Origin: Parietichytrium sp. I65-24A
Taxonomy: Eukaryota; Sar; Bigyra; Thraustochytrida; Thraustochytriidae
Reading direction: 5' to 3'
DNA length: 64,000 bases
Assembly (NCBI GenBank): GCA_012862575.1
Contig: BLSF01000028.1
Location: forward strand, 1 to 64,000
The first letter of the stretch is position 1. Every line of letters starts with the position of its first letter. Positions 10,401 through 25,400 of the stretch are shown here, in pieces. The position numbers and the translations under genes were made by a program. The notes under the pieces are model-generated. The model was not told the DNA's origin. It worked only from the letters and a program-made list of their open reading frames with translations, and searched no databases.

Positions 10401-13400
10401 GCTAGGCACGTTGGTGGACCTGACCTCGCATACCCTTTGTAGCTGGCTTCAAGTCAGCGACAAACAAATAGCACATCTTCCGAAGGCGACCCTGGCCCGT
10501 CTCCTGCAGAGTACCGTGTCATTCCTCCAAAGCTCGTTGGAGCTCTTCGTTGAGCAATTGGATCGTCTTGAATCTGATTACATATGGCGAACCCTTCTCT
10601 CGGAGCAGGACGACTCGCCTCGCAGCCAGGTGGCAAAGACCATATTCAGATCTTTATCGAGATTTGACGGCGCGTGGCGAATTTCCGTCTCGCCTGCGCT
10701 CGCTGCTCTTGCAGGTTCCAACGCAGAAAATCCAGACGCATTGTTTCAGGTGTACGAGTCTCTTCAGGATGTGTACTTGATGCCAAATCAAGTAACTGTG
10801 CCTATTCTTAAAAGAGACGGAATGCAGGCAGAAGTGTTCAGGTCTGTAGCTCTTGGTATGTTGGTTGCAGATTGCTTTACAAGGCAGCTCTGTTCCAGCT
10901 CGGCGCTGGACCGTCTCCTTGTTACCTCGCACTCACTTTGTCTATCCCTGGATCTGTCTTCGTTGATCACTCAGTTCGTTTGGGAACAGCCGACTGCGCG
11001 TGACATGCCCATTGTGCAGTCCCTTGGTGCGGAGCTTCGCGATGCTCTTTGCGGACTTCTCGTCCGTCGCGAGTCTGGCCGAATCAAAGCTGTCGCCGCA
11101 TATCAAATCGAGACGTTCCCACCTTTCGAGCAATCGACTGGCGAAAGCGGAATGGAAGCAAATGTATCTGCTTCTACAAGGAGGCACAATGTTGTTGGGA
11201 TCTCATTTTTAACAGCTGCTGCGAACATTTTGAAACAAATCGAGAGCTCGTCCACGGAGCTCGCTGAAGTTGTGCAGTCTGTAAACGTCAACGTCCGACA
11301 AGTGCTTCACGCTTTCCTGCAACAGCCTGTATCTACAATTCCCCTTCAGCCCCTCGTAGAGTCCCTCTCGATGCTGGCAAACTCCTCGTTGCTAGATGCC
11401 GACTCGCGGACCCACGTTTGGTCATGCATAGAATTCGCCCTTGCTTCTCCAGCACTTCAGAAGTTGTCCTTTCTTCGCGTGTTTCCTGAACAATTCGTCT
11501 CTCAATTGACGAGTAGCGTGCTGGAGTCCTACGGTTCGCCAATCTGGAATGCTTGTTGTGCAGTGTATCAGCTATTCTTGTCTCAAGAACAATCATCTGC
11601 AGTTATGTGGAACCAAATCGCCAATATCAACGCAGTCCAGCTTTTTGTGAAGGATGGCCTATTCGATGCAATCATGAAGTGCCTTGCCGAAAGCGCCTCT
11701 TTGACAAGTAATGAGGGAAGACTACTGCAATTCTGTTCGAGAATGATCTCGGATTCCCTGAAGCATGCTGAAGAGCAGAAAGACTACAATAAGTCGATTC
11801 AAGTTGTTCAGTCGTGTATCGCTCCAATCCGTGCCATATTCGCCGGGTCTCAATGTGGCGTAGAGTCAACATCAGCTTCTGATCCAGGTGCATCGAGTCC
11901 CCAAAAGCGTGGTGGCGAAAGCCATTTGGACCAACCTCAGTCCTCTTCAAAGGGATACGGGAGGGGGCCCAGATCGTCGGATCCAAGAAAGCAGCGAAGA
12001 GACCCCGGCAATGATCTCCGGGGTGCAGACGGAGGCTTTGGCTGGGGAGAGGACTCTTCTCTTTTGAATGGCGAAGATCGGCAGGCTAGTGAGAATGCTT
12101 CGGCCTGGAGCCGCGATCGCGAAGGCGACGGTGTTTCCGAGAAGAAAGATGCAGACGTGTTCAAGGCGAAATCTGAAGGGCCACGAGTCGACTCGGCAGT
12201 CCAAGGCGAAGCCGTCCATGACGACGCTGCAGGTTCTGGCCTCGGGGACCAAATGATGGTAGCAGGGAATCTAGGTGACGAGGATGGAGAAAACCACGAC
12301 TTGGAGGAAGAGGACAACGCTATGGAGGAGGACGACGACGACGATGAGGAGGAGGACGACGACGATGAGGAGGAGGAGGAAGAAGAAGAAGAAGACGACG
12401 ATGATGGTGGAGTTGACGGCATCGGCGATGATGGCGATGTGGATTCACAATTGGAGTCTGAGGATCGAGTCAAGGTAGTAGCTGCATCCCAGAGAAGCGA
12501 ATCGGGGCGAGGTGAAGGTGACTCAGAGAACGAATCGGGCAAGTTTGGCGAGACCGGCTTTAACCGCCTCAACATTCGCCAAGCTGGAGTCGGAGGTCGG
12601 CCAGCAAGAAAACCGAGCACGTCGGATAGTATCGGCGAGCAGAGCATGCATGGAAACCGATCCAACTCGAGTGGAGGTGATAGGGAGCCAACAAATTCTT
12701 CACTCAGGAGCTACATCAGGATGCGATCGGCGATTGACCCAGATGAAGATCTCGCAATGGATAAATTGCGATTGAATTGGATCAAAGGTGGAGACACTGC
12801 AGGGAGGAACAGCGCGGAGTCAGGAATCCCAATTCCGGCATCCTCCCTAAGGTCAAAGTCAAAGTCGCGAGCCTCGTCTTCGAGGTCAAAGTCTAAAAGT
12901 CCCAAGCGCGAAGAGAACCTTGTCTGCTCGTTTACAATGACCGGTGATAGCTACGAAGATCAGCACTGGTATCACTGCATAACCTGTGGTCTCGTGAAAG
13001 AGAAAGGTTGCTGTGGTGTTTGTGCCAGATTTTGTCATTCTGGCCATGACATCACTTACGCTAGGCGATCGAGGTTCTTTTGTGATTGTGGTGCCGGCAG
13101 CACGTGTTCTTCAAAGCGCCCGAGGTCCCGGCCCATTGAGGATGACCCGCTCGCACACGCGCTGAATGCGAGCGGAATATCTCGTCAAATCGGTTCCGCG
13201 CGGCGCAAGTCGAATCTTTCGGTAGGAACGTTTTGCTCGCGCTTTGAACGCTTTATCGGTGGATCTTTGCAGAAAACAACGCTGCCGCAAAACTTAAAAG
13301 AGGCGGATCTTGTTCATTTTGTGCAGGTCGCCGAGTCAACCTTGGCATGGTTGCTTGAGAGGGCAAAAGAAACCGGTGCCTCAAAAGTAAGAGAATCCTC

Positions 13401-16400
13401 AAAATTCGTCGATGGAGGTGAAGGCGAGGGCTTTTTTGCGTCCGGTGGCGTTACCATGGATAACTGCTTCCAGATTAAAAAGAAGAGCAGCACGTTGAGT
13501 GGGCACTCCACCCTTCCTCCAGGTAGTGCGGGGACGATCATGCCATCTTTCTCTTCGATGCAGTCAATCGATGAGAATTCTCCGAAATCGTCTGGACTTC
13601 CTTTCGCATATGATCGCATCATGGCGGTTAACAGCCACGGTCAGTTTTTGGTCGCGGAAGGGCTCACAATTAGATGCGTGCATGCCGGGGCCCTCTTGTG
13701 TGGCGGTGCCAGAGATGGTCAAGGGACGGTTTACAACTCAAACCACCGGAATCATTCTCGCGTTTCCGAAAGTGCTCTGATTCCCTTATATCGGATGTCG
13801 CTCAGCTTTGTTGTGCGTCAAATTGAGTTCAACCCTCTACGAGACTCCTTGGTTGCTATCGTGGGAGACTCGAACTGCTTTGTGCTTACGTTGTCCGAGA
13901 AAGGCGGTGTTAAGTCTAAATTTCGAGTTGAGCTTGCACTTGGCATGACCAAAGCGGAGATTGAATCGAATACATCCGGGTCACTATTGGGCGTCAAGTG
14001 GCTCGCGGGGTCTCAGAGTCACTTGCTCGTAGTTTCAACCCACTGGATAAAGGTGTTCGATCTCTCTGGAGATAGCACTTATCCGACTCACTACTACGAG
14101 TTTGAGTCGCTGATTGAAAACTTTGCTTGTGCGTACCTTGCGAACGAGCCACGCTGCGTGACCAGTGTTCTTGTCGCTCTTCGCTCTTCGCAGATGATTC
14201 GGCAAAATATCAACATCTCATCGCCAAAGATTGAGGATCCACATCTGTTGGCACTGCCGTGGACTCCAAAGAGTTGCGTCGCATCTATGCACATTGCGAG
14301 CGGAGTTCTCACGCCGACGTTGCTAATTAGCTACGAAGCCTCTCTGGCATATTGCGCGGAGCTGGATGAAGGCTTGACAAAGATTCTTCGGCATCGGGTT
14401 GTCCTTGAAAAGGCAGATATGAGGGCTCAAAGCCCCGGCACAGTGTCCGAGCGGAGTGGAAAAGATAGCCTTCGAGACAATCCGTCTCAAGTTATACAGT
14501 GGTTAGACTGGAGCGCCCAACATCAGCTCGAGCAAACCAGCCACGTGGTTGCAGTGATGAAGGATTCTTGTGTCTTGGCGATTGGAGAGAAATCGGCCAG
14601 CTCTCACTCCGTGGGGGCATTTACCATGCAAGAACTCAAGCCTGAACATGAAATCTCGGAGTCGAGCGGAGGACAGTTCTCCTGGCATGTTGGCTCTGCT
14701 GCCAAGAGCAAGGGAATCGCCTGCATTTGTATGTGGCCACCGCCTTGGGCAACCCAGCCCAATTATGCAGCTATCGAGTCCAAGTCCCATGCGAAGGCAT
14801 CCCTTTCCTCTAGCTTTGCAAGTGTGGTTGGGGGCCTTTCCGATCAAATAGAAGACACCACTGTTTCCTTTCCGTTCGTATCACTCGAAAATAAGGTCCT
14901 TCTGGTGTTGTATGATAATGGCAAACTCGAGAAACTCGTTGTGAAGGAGGGCTCAGAAAAGTTTGCAAAGGATTTAGAATCAGCTCTGTCAGCTGCCCAG
15001 GGGCACGTTGCCACAATGGGGTCGACATGTTCAGACGACAGTACCAGTATTCCGCGAGCTTTCGCATTCGAGCATTATGTGCAGGTCAGTACGCACCCGC
15101 TCCTTAGCACGTGCTTTTCCTGGGGCGGTAGCGTGCTGAAGAGTGTGAACAGCGCCCAAAAGGCGACTGTGCTCTGGCAGAGTGGCCGAAACGAGTGGGT
15201 AGCGAGCAAGTCTTTGTTTGAGAACTTTGTGATCACCTCGCAATTGACCTGCCCAGGGTACAGCATTGTTGCCCTGCGCATCCAAATTGGTAGCCAAGGG
15301 GAGGCGCATTTGCCCAAAGGTATTGTTGTTGGGCCTCTGCGGCGCAAAGTCGAGTTCTCGAAAGTGAGCTCCTCGCGCTGGATTGACGTCCCATTGTCTT
15401 CCTTAGAGGTACTGCTTTCGATGGCTATTGGTTCAGTCACGTTGGAATTTGAGCCGGATTCAGCTCTCGATACACATCTTGTTGTTGATTCTGTTGAAGC
15501 GTATGCCCTACAAGTGAACACTCCTGCATGGAATCGCCTCCTGGCTCCCGGCTACGAGTTTATCAAGAACCATCTAGCAAAGGTAGATGCTTCGGCGGGA
15601 GAACCTCGCGTCAGTCCTGGAGCTGAAGCTTTGTTTGGATCGATTGCGGAGATCTTATGTCTGACATATCGCCCTGAGAAGGCCCAGGCTTTGAAGGATT
15701 GCGAGCTCCATTCGGATGTTACCCGACACTTGCAGGAAAAGATCATTGAGCAGATTCTTTTTGGTGGTTTAGGTCACATCAACAACGCCCATCAAGACAT
15801 TCACTTCGGGGCACAAGGCAACTCCGTTCAACACTATGTTTCACTGCTACGGTTGCGGACGAATCTGGAACCACAGGAGTTTTGCGAGGGTCTTACTCGC
15901 AACTGTCTTGAAGAACTGTGCCGGCAGATCGGCGATGGGGTTAAAGGCGACGACGTGGACATGGAAATTGAGCCCAATAGTCAACCGCTGTACATACCTC
16001 TACGCAATTGTCGTAGCTGGTGGAATCTTTCGCAAGTGAAGCACTTGATTGTGTTTTGCTTGGCCTTGCATCGATCGAAGAGTTTCAAGGACTTCATCAA
16101 TGTGGAAATTTTTGAACGAATTTGTGTCAACGTGGCCTGCTCGCTCAACAAAAGCTTAGCAAGAGTCGGCGATGTTGCGGAAACAATTTCCGAAGATGTA
16201 CTGATTTCGTATCACCAAATTTGCGCTCTTTTTGCCACGATGGTTGTTCATTGGACTATGACGATATGGGCCCAAGACCCTGCTCGATCCGAGGAAGTCT
16301 GCCTTTCGTTTATTCGGATTCTCTCCGTTTCCGTCAGCGGGGCAAGGTACCTCCCCCTTTTGATCCTCTCCAAGGCTTTCGGTCACTCTCTGAACAGCTT

Positions 16401-19400
16401 ACTCCCTTCGACTGCTTCCCACGGCGGTCCAGGCAGTGCGCGAAAGATGAGTGCAGGCAATTCTGGTGAGGCTGATCCTAAGGTGGAGGATACCGAGTCA
16501 GTGGAATACTGTTGCAACCGATGTGAGGTCTTTCCGCTGCAAAACATTCGCTGGCATTGCCTCATTTGCAAGGATTTTGACCTCTGCAGCGACTGCAAGG
16601 GAGAAGATCATAAGGAACATCGAAGTAGTCACGAGCTTTTGGCGATTAAGATTCCGACCGGTGCTTCGGAGGACATACCTGTTCACCCAGAAAGTGACGC
16701 TTCTGAGGAGAGGGAGCTGCGTAAGTCGTTTCTCGACACGATGATGGGCACTCTATTTGATCACATGAAACAGCCACAGCAAAGCCCTCTCCGCGCATTT
16801 GCGCTGCTTGAGATTTTGTCAAGCGTGAGCAAGCTTTCGCTAGAATCTTTCTATCCCAAGGCTTTGGATGCTGTAATGGAAGCGATGGCTCCTGTTCTGG
16901 AGGTGGGTAATTTTGCAGACTGGATTGGAACAACACCGGGACTGAATTTGTACTCCCAGTTGGGAGGATTCCGTTTGATGAGCTACTCCATGGTTCACCA
17001 CAGCACCCAAGGTCGAAAGTTGAAGAAGGACGCTCCCTTACAAGAAAATGTTGCTGGCCAGGCCGTGGGAGAGAAGAAGGTGGTAGGCAGCAAGGTCACG
17101 AATGTGAATTTCAGAACCGCGTTTCAGGAAGTTTTTGGCAAGGACCGTAGATTGAACTTTGCCAATTCTTTGCTGCGGCTGATGCAGCTTCTTCAGACCA
17201 TCCCTGGATCACAATTCGAGGTTCCAGCTCCCCAGAGCTCGAGTATTGCGGTCTCAGAGAGCCCAGAGAGCCAAGGTGACCTATCCCTTGCAGGTATCAC
17301 AAGCCATACTCAAATTCATTCCGGGGGAAGTGAGTCGAAGTCTCAAAAGGCGAAATCCTCTCTTGGTGTGTTGGACATTGACTTTCTGAGCGCGGCTGGC
17401 TTCTGCTCGCCCTTGTTTAAGATCTCGTCAATCATGACCGCAAAGGCACATTTCGCGACCTTAGCGCACGGAAACTGGGTCACTCGATACCTTATGAAGG
17501 CAGCTTGCGGAATGCTGCAGCTGACACTGTCCAGTGACCTTGAAATTGAAAATCGAGACGCAGCAGTTAAGATGTTTGTGTCCATTTCCCAAGACCAGCA
17601 CTTCAAGTTTGTCCATCGGAAAGTGAACGAGATTCTGGGTGTCCTGTGTCGAGATCACGCCAGCTTCAGATGGATACGGAACTCAGATGTCTTTGCCAAG
17701 ATGCTTGAGAGTATGAGCAGTGTTGCTCAAATCGGGGCTGATCCTGCGGCGTACCATTCGATATCTTTCAAGTTGGGCGTACTTCCTTCCTTTTTCCCCC
17801 CTCTCCTCAAGTACAATGACTTATGCTCTCTCGCATCCACGCTCAAATCGCTTCTCAAAGTTGTTGCTGACCAACTGCACGACTGGAGGAGATTTTGCGC
17901 CGAGTCGGAATCTTGCCTCAAAGTCATGCTTCAACTGCTTCTCGTGGTCCCCGAACGATGCGCGGTTTATTTGCTTCGACTTATTGCTCTCGGTTTGGGG
18001 CATGTTCCGCAGGAGACTGACATTGAAGGCTCGGAGAAGATGAAGGACGAAGTACATGAAGCGACCCTGGAACAATTTGGAGCGAAGCTCGTTTCGTACT
18101 TCGATGCAGATGCTGGAAAAGCTGTTCTTCGATCTTTGGTAAACGATCTGTTAATGAGGAATAGCAGTCCTTCAATTCGGCTCTACGCCGCTGCGCTCTG
18201 GAGGCGCATATGGCGCGCCATTGGGGCAAGCAAGGCGACTGCTGCTTTCCATATAAGGCAGCAAATGCTTGGCGAAATCCTGGCGAGATTCAGTCACACT
18301 AGCAGCACGGAAGAATATTCCAGTGAGCTTCTTAAACTTATCCAAGTTCTTTTTGAGTCTGGAGAACTTGTAGCAGCTGATTTCAAGCAGGAGCCAGTGT
18401 TAGCTCAAAGACTTGTACGCAGTCTTGTGGACATTTTGGGCGACTCCTTGTCTTCAATCGAGAGCAGTCCAGAGGTACTTTTGAATCGCCAGGTTACCTC
18501 AAATGTGTATTTCTCATCCTCGAAAAATTCGTCTGATTCTTCGAAAGAGGGGGGTAATGACGCGGTCAAGAATCAGTCAGAGGACCAAAAGACAGATTTG
18601 ATGGGGAAAACACTCCTTCCACCATTCTCCTCGGGATCCTGTGGTGACGCAACATGCGTGTCGTGTAAGCTTCTGAAGCGAACGTACAAGCCGATACCGC
18701 TCAAGCACGCAAAGGCCGAGGGGAAATTCTCTTCCAACACCATGTACACCAGCCTGGACTTCATCTTCACAATTGAAACCATCCATGTCGACATTAACCC
18801 TCAGACTTCAGCTTTTGGAGCGGGGGTGAGGTGCATCGATATTTACGTCAACTCATCCCCTTCAGCGGAGCTGGGCTCTTTAGTGGGAAGATTTGCTGCC
18901 TGGGAGAAGGTGGGAAGTATCAGCATTGAGAAGGAGAAGGAGGGCCGTTTCACATGTCGGCTTCCAGTTCCCGTTTCAGCGTGCAATCTCATGTTTGAGT
19001 ACGTCACCACCCCTGAGCTCGCGTTTAGCCAGAATAGCGAGCGTCAGATCTGCCCTCGCTGCAATAGAGTCGTGACAGATAGGAGTGGGGTGTGCAGCTG
19101 CGGAGAAGTCGTCTTCCAGTGTCGTCAATGTAGACGCATCAATCAGGAAGATAGGAATGCCTTCCTCTGCGTGGAGTGTGGGTACTGTCGCTATGCAAAA
19201 TTTTCTTACATGCTGGAGGCTCGCGAGGCAACTGAGTACCCTCCGATCTTGTCAGAGCTTGATAAGGAGCACGCTCTCCGGCACTATCAAGCATTTGAAG
19301 AGACGACAGCTACTGTTGCGAGTCGAATTTGGAAATTGCTTGATCCGAATCTTGAAGTCGCGCTGGAAGCTTGGAGGGAGCAGGGTTACGGGGCACCGAG

Positions 19401-22400
19401 CTCCCTCCTCGGTCCATCCAACGAGCACAACAAGGTAGCTCGATCCGCTAGTTCATCGGGAAAGGCCAGGCGTCCGGGTCTTGTATCTTATCGAGCGAGC
19501 CAAGGGAGATCTTCCAAAGCAGAGTCACGGGCACCTAAGACACTCACGAAGCTAGACAGCAAGACGTCATCCATTCTTTCGGCTCTTGTTATAGATGGCG
19601 AAGAGCTGAATCATGTAGAAAACTCGCTTTCCAATCCCCAGACCAAAGGACTTGGTCCGGGTGATCGGGACCACTCTGCGGCGACCTCGCGAAGGAGTGC
19701 GGAGGCAAAGACTGAAGAGAAAGCCAGTGAGGGGCAGTCCCATCAGAAGCGTGAAGATGGAATTGACGGTTCTGACAAAGTCGTTCGGCTCTTCAGTCTG
19801 GGTCGCATGCTGCGAGACAGGCGGAAAATGGATGCAGGAGGTGGCAAGCCAGGTTCCGACGATGAGACATCTGGCTCTTCGCGGAGGTACGGCTTCCCTG
19901 GACTTTCATTTCCATCTTCGTCATTAGGTCTTGGAAAAGGTGCTGGAGCGGCCAAATCGGCGCCAGATTTTTTCTCTTGGGAGAAGAATGGCGCGGACGA
20001 ATCGGAGCCAAAGTCATCGATAGGGTCCGATGCAAATGAGATATCCTTCCCACAATCGCGAAAGTTTGGTAGCCAAAATTCAGAGTTAGCGATATCTTCT
20101 GCCTCATTGAGTCTGGCTTTGGAGAAGCTCCCCGAGATATTATCCGGACCGTCGCGCACACTCTATGACAAGCTGATCTCAATGAGAATCGCCATGGAGA
20201 ACATTCGTGCCCAACTCAACGACTACAATGCCAAGGTGGCTCTCGCGACCTTGAAGGGGGCACAGATGGCTGTGCAGGACTCGGATGCCGCAGAGCAAGG
20301 CAAGTTATCGATTGGCTCCAGGCAGAAGGTGAACAAGTGCATTACGTGCTCCGAAGAGACTATGATCCTATCATTGCGTTTGCTGCCGGCTTTGGCAACA
20401 TCCGAGGTGACAAATGATGCAGTTGCAGAGTCAAGTGAAGCCTTAGTATCCATCCTGTTTGCTCGTGGCGTATTTCAAAAAGAGGGGACGCTCGATGTGT
20501 GTGGTGAAGCTTTGTTTTCACTTGCAAATGCTAGCCCGGTGGGTCTTAGAGTTGTGGTATCCCATCTAAGAGCGCACTTTCTGCAAGCATTGGAGCGCCC
20601 AGCGGAGTTGAACCTCGGGGACACCCTTGCAGGTCCCCGCTTGGTGTTGGAGCGTTTGTGCCAGGCCCAAACTACTCGCCGATTCGCTTCCATCGCGCTG
20701 TTTAAGTTGTTATCAGAGTTGACGTTGCACAGGAATGCCTCGAAGACTGTAATTATTCATGGAGTATTGTTGCCATTCGTAGGCTGTGCAACTCTGCTCT
20801 GCGCGGACTCGGAATACAATGCATGGATTGGGAAGTCCCTGCTGCATAACTTGTCGATCAATCACGAGAATGGCGTCTCTGGCTGGTCGACACGGCGAGA
20901 AGCTGAGGCTGCCCGGAAAATATGCAGATTTTTCCGTTTTGTGCTAGCTGAGCACCGTGGAGAATTTAAATCCCGCAACTGTGGCTCATCAAAAGTCCTC
21001 ACCGTGGAAGCTACCTCACTGGATGCCCGCTGGATCTTGAACGTAATGTCCAAGTGCGATGATGTGGAAGTCTTAGAGAGAACGTACCAAATTGTTTCGC
21101 GGGTGTTCGAATCTTTTGAGCGCCCTCCTCCGTTGGCGCACGCGGCGCCACGCGGGAAGAGGCGAAAGAAGGGTGGTAAACAATCTCGTACTCATGCCTC
21201 GACAAGTGCTAGTTCTGCGTCCGACCGCGTACCTTCTGCGCCAGATACGGATCACAGCATTCGAAGAGAGTCCAACGGGTCGCCTTTGCTGCGTGCTGTT
21301 GATGGTCTTTGTAAAATGATGGTCATCTTGTATGCGCGGAAGGAGCACGTCTCGAAGGCCCGTGTCAAGTGTTTCTGGAAGTTTTTTTCAATGGTTGTCT
21401 TCGCAGCAGGACAATCTGCGTACCGTTTCCTTGCGGTGCGTGGATTCTTTCGGGTGGTGTGCAATCTCTTTTCGAAGGATGTTGCCGCTCTCGAAGATGT
21501 AGCTCAGCATTTTACGCTCTTTGTTGACAAAGGCTGGGCTCCTCTCGATGAAGAACAGCAGCTAATCTGGCTACACGAGAGTTCCACAATGGTTTTCAAG
21601 ATCTGTTCGCAATCGCACCTGCTCTGCGATTTGCTCGCGCGTAATTACATGCGCCCAATACTTGAGACCTATATTCGCGTCTCCTCATTGCAACTCTTTC
21701 AGGGCTCGACATTTTTCATGGTCTGCGAAAATTTATCCTCGATCTTGTCCCTCGTTGCGAGCATTGAAACTATCACGGAGAAAACCAACAACCCTCGCGA
21801 TGGTACCACCTCCGTCGCGAGAAAAGAACGTGAAAACAGCGTACATGCGCAGGACGAGTGTTTGCGCACTGCTGGAACTCTACTGGAAAGTTTGGTTCTT
21901 AAACTCCGCAGAAACTGCCCAGCAAGCTCTTCGAGCAACGCTGGGCTTTTTGTGGTGATCCAAAAGCTATTGGAAGAGATTTCGAACGTTATCAATCCTG
22001 TGATGGTGTTGCCCAACATATACATCCATCTCAAGCGCGCGAGATCGCAGGAAGACTATTTCAGTGGTACGATTGAGAACAACCCGATTTGTATTGACGA
22101 TGTGCCCATAGAGGATGTTGAAACACCTCATACGCCGATTCCGTCACCAAGCTTTGAGGCATCAAACTCGTCTTTCGCTTCGACGCCAGGTGACGGGACT
22201 CGAACAAGGCCATCAAGATCTTTTTCGGAGGCGACGGCCCCAATCCTCTCTATTGGTGGTGGCGGAGCAGGGGCCGGGGGGACTGGCCGTACGGAGGCTG
22301 CTGGGGATGCAGAGCGCGAGCCAACGATGAGAGATCTTCGGGCAAAGATTGCTACAGATCTAAACTTCCACCATGCAAAGGACATCATGGAGCTTCTCGT

Positions 22401-25400
22401 TGCTGGCAAACTAGTCAATCTCGACTTGCCAATCCGTCTTGTTTACGAGAAACTGTGGAAAGCTAGGAAAGGGGCTCAGTCGAGCGGGGGAAGTCGTGGC
22501 CGGGAAGACGCCGAAGAAGACGACGACGACCATGATGATGATGATGATGACGATGATGATGCCGATGAAGACGATGATCGCGATGCTCGCATTCGGTTGG
22601 GTTTCTTTGGTGGCCAAGAAGATATGGTCGACGACGACGAAGACGATGATGACGATGACGTCGACGGCGAAGGCGAAGGTGAAGGTGAAGGTGAAGCAGA
22701 CGACGAGCTCTTAGTCATGCATGGGATGGATCGCGCCTTCGTTAATCTTGGCGGAAGTAGTGGCCGGAGCCGTCTCGGAAGTATGGGTAGTCGCTCCAGA
22801 GGTAAAAATGTTCTCGCGATAAATCCGGACGGGACGTTTGTGAAGGTTCGCGCGAGACGCACGCAATTTGATGACGAGGGAAGCGATTCCAAAGAAGACT
22901 TTGGAGGCGCTGAAGGGTCATGGGTTACGATTGGAGCGCCATACAGCGGGCTTGCGGATGACGACGATGATGACCTTGGCGAGATGATGGGCAGAGACAA
23001 GACGCCTCCCATGGAAGTCACCTATCGATTGTGTGGAATTGATGGAGAGGCAACAGAAGACTATGTTGAAACTCTCGCTGATGACGATGGCAAAAAAGAC
23101 GAAGAGGATCCAGAGGTGAAATTCTTGAAAACATTGCTCTTTGTTGGAGGCTCGGGATCGAAATCGGGTGAGCAGTCTGTCGCTTCAAATTCTGGCCTGT
23201 CTGCCCTACTCCGGTTGATTGAGTTCCTGTGCCGCGAATGTTCTATCCAATCCTTGCTGGTGCGTCAAACTCTTGGCGCCGCCGTGAATCTACTTGGATT
23301 TTGCTGTAATTGCGTTCAAAATCGCAATGCGCTTCGAAGCACGTCGGCGATCCCAATCTTGCTGAACGGTCTTATGACCGCATTTCAAGAGGTGACTGCC
23401 GCCCCTCAGGCTGAACAGCTTGTGCTTATTCTGGAGCAGTTGGTCTCACAAACGAACAAGTCGACCGCGGGTTCTGGGCGCTCAGAGTCAGCGGAGGAGC
23501 TCGCAAAGTCCTTGAATGTGGAGGACAGCGAAGGAAGGGACAGTCAGGAAAAGGAAAAGCACCAGCTGTCGGTATTTCTTCAGCAACTGGACGGCTCTGA
23601 CAAGGGGAAGGCACTGCAGGATAGTCCAAGGCTGCTTCGTGCGATGGCTCGACTGCTTCCTTTCTTGACATTTGGCCGCAAGGATCAGGCAATGCTGCTC
23701 GTGAGCCGATTTGCGGAGAAATTAGGACCAGAGCGGCTACGTGTCCTCGACGAAGGCGGGGAAGAGTGGGATGAGCACAAGCAATTCCAAGTCGATTGCA
23801 TTCTCTGGTCTGTGGATGCTATGGGGCTGGACAAGAACTCCATGGCACTTCGAATTGCTGCATTTGAGTCTGGATACACGAAAGGTCTTGTTGAGCATGT
23901 TTTGAACTCGTGGGCGAAGGCTGAGTCGGCATGTGGTGGAAGTGGTGAAGAGAAAGTAAAGGCGGGTAAGAAGTCGAAGCGCGCCAAGAAGGCTAACCTC
24001 GGGAGAATTGCCGTGCATACTACTTTTGCAAGGTATGCCACAAGTGCTTTGGCCCTGCGGCTTTTGGCAGGGTTGTGCCGCGGGCACTCCGAGTCACAGA
24101 AATTTTTACTGAAAAGTAATATAATCCGCATCGCCTTTGATGTTGAGCAGATTCCGGCAGGGGAGGTGCCACTTATTGGTGACTATGCGGACAACTTGCT
24201 CCAGGCTGTAACGCTGAATTGTGACGAGACTGCGGAGTATCTTCAGAGCTTGAGGGTAGAGCGCAATGAGGCCAAACAGAGGCGTGCATTAGCAAAGCGC
24301 CAAAATATGCTTGCAAAAATGGGGCTGGCGGTACAAGACACTTCGGCATCGGAAACTTCAAAGGATCTTCCCGCTGAAGGAGCTGGTTTGGATGCGGCTC
24401 CCTCGGCCGACAGCGGTGTGAAGAAGACAAGAAGTAAAAAACGCAAGGCCTCGACCGATGAAGGCGGCAAAGGCAAAGGCAAGAAGAAGGCCAAAATGTC
24501 CGTGAATCCCGAGTGGATGAAGCAGCTCGAAGAACTAGAGGATGAAGAAGGCCTCGTTTGCACGGTTTGCCAGGAAGGCTTCAAGTACAAGAAGGAGGAC
24601 GTAATGGGAATATATGTCTTCAACAAACTCGTGCAGTTGCCAAAAAATCTGATGTTTGTGAACCGATCCGGCTCGGTGTATCCCCCAATCGGAACGTTGT
24701 TCCCAGAAACTAACGCGAGCGACATAGAGGGAGACTCTGAAGACGGTTCCGCATTGCGCGGTGAAGTCGAAGAGGTCTGTTTGGATAGCACCTTCGATCT
24801 TGCATTGAAAATTCATTTTCCAAACGTGTACGCGCAGTGGCGCCGCTACCGATTACTCTCGGCGTCAGAATCTGGCAGCAAAAGGCAAAAGCATAGTGCC
24901 TCAGAAGCCTCAGAGGTTTTGCAGGATGAGAGCACCAATAGCAGCTCTGACAGCAAATCTCCGCCACGGTGGGGGACTTCCCTTCTAGAGGAACTCTTGA
25001 GTGGCGGCAAAAATAGGCGCAGAATAATGGGCGTTTCGACCGTAAGTAGTTTTCACTGTATTCACGTACAGTGCCACCAAGCTGCTGCTCTTGCCGACAA
25101 GCAACACCCCAAGGCCCCGAAGGAGGAGTGGGAAGGAGCGCGTCTTCGGAACTCTCAAACCAAGTGCAACAATTTGTTGCCATTTCGCGGTCCCAGCACT
25201 GTTCCTTACAAGAGTTACTCCGAAGCTGTGAACCGCTACTATGAGAATCTCTCTGGGCGATCGCGGGGTATGTCTATGAGTGGCATGGGCGCTTCGTCGA
25301 ATTCTTCAGCAGCGCCGAACAAGCTTTCCGCGGCTTTGATAGATGTTCGCTTTTTGATATTGAAACTCGCGCAAGGGGAGTCTTTGAGCGCAGATACCGA

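Noticed and set aside
11937-12665. Antisense 242-aa poly-Ser frame
   Set aside because: It is the complement of the Asp/Glu triplet tract of UBR4 (gac/gag read as tcc/ctc in the opposite direction).
22476-23021. Antisense 181-aa Ser-rich frame
   Set aside because: It is the same artefact over the second acidic tract.
25042-25071. GTAAGT...CAG inside UBR4, an in-frame 30-nt candidate intron
   Set aside because: The 30 nt encode the conserved hemi-RING segment (SSFHCIHV), and 30 nt is far shorter than the other introns.
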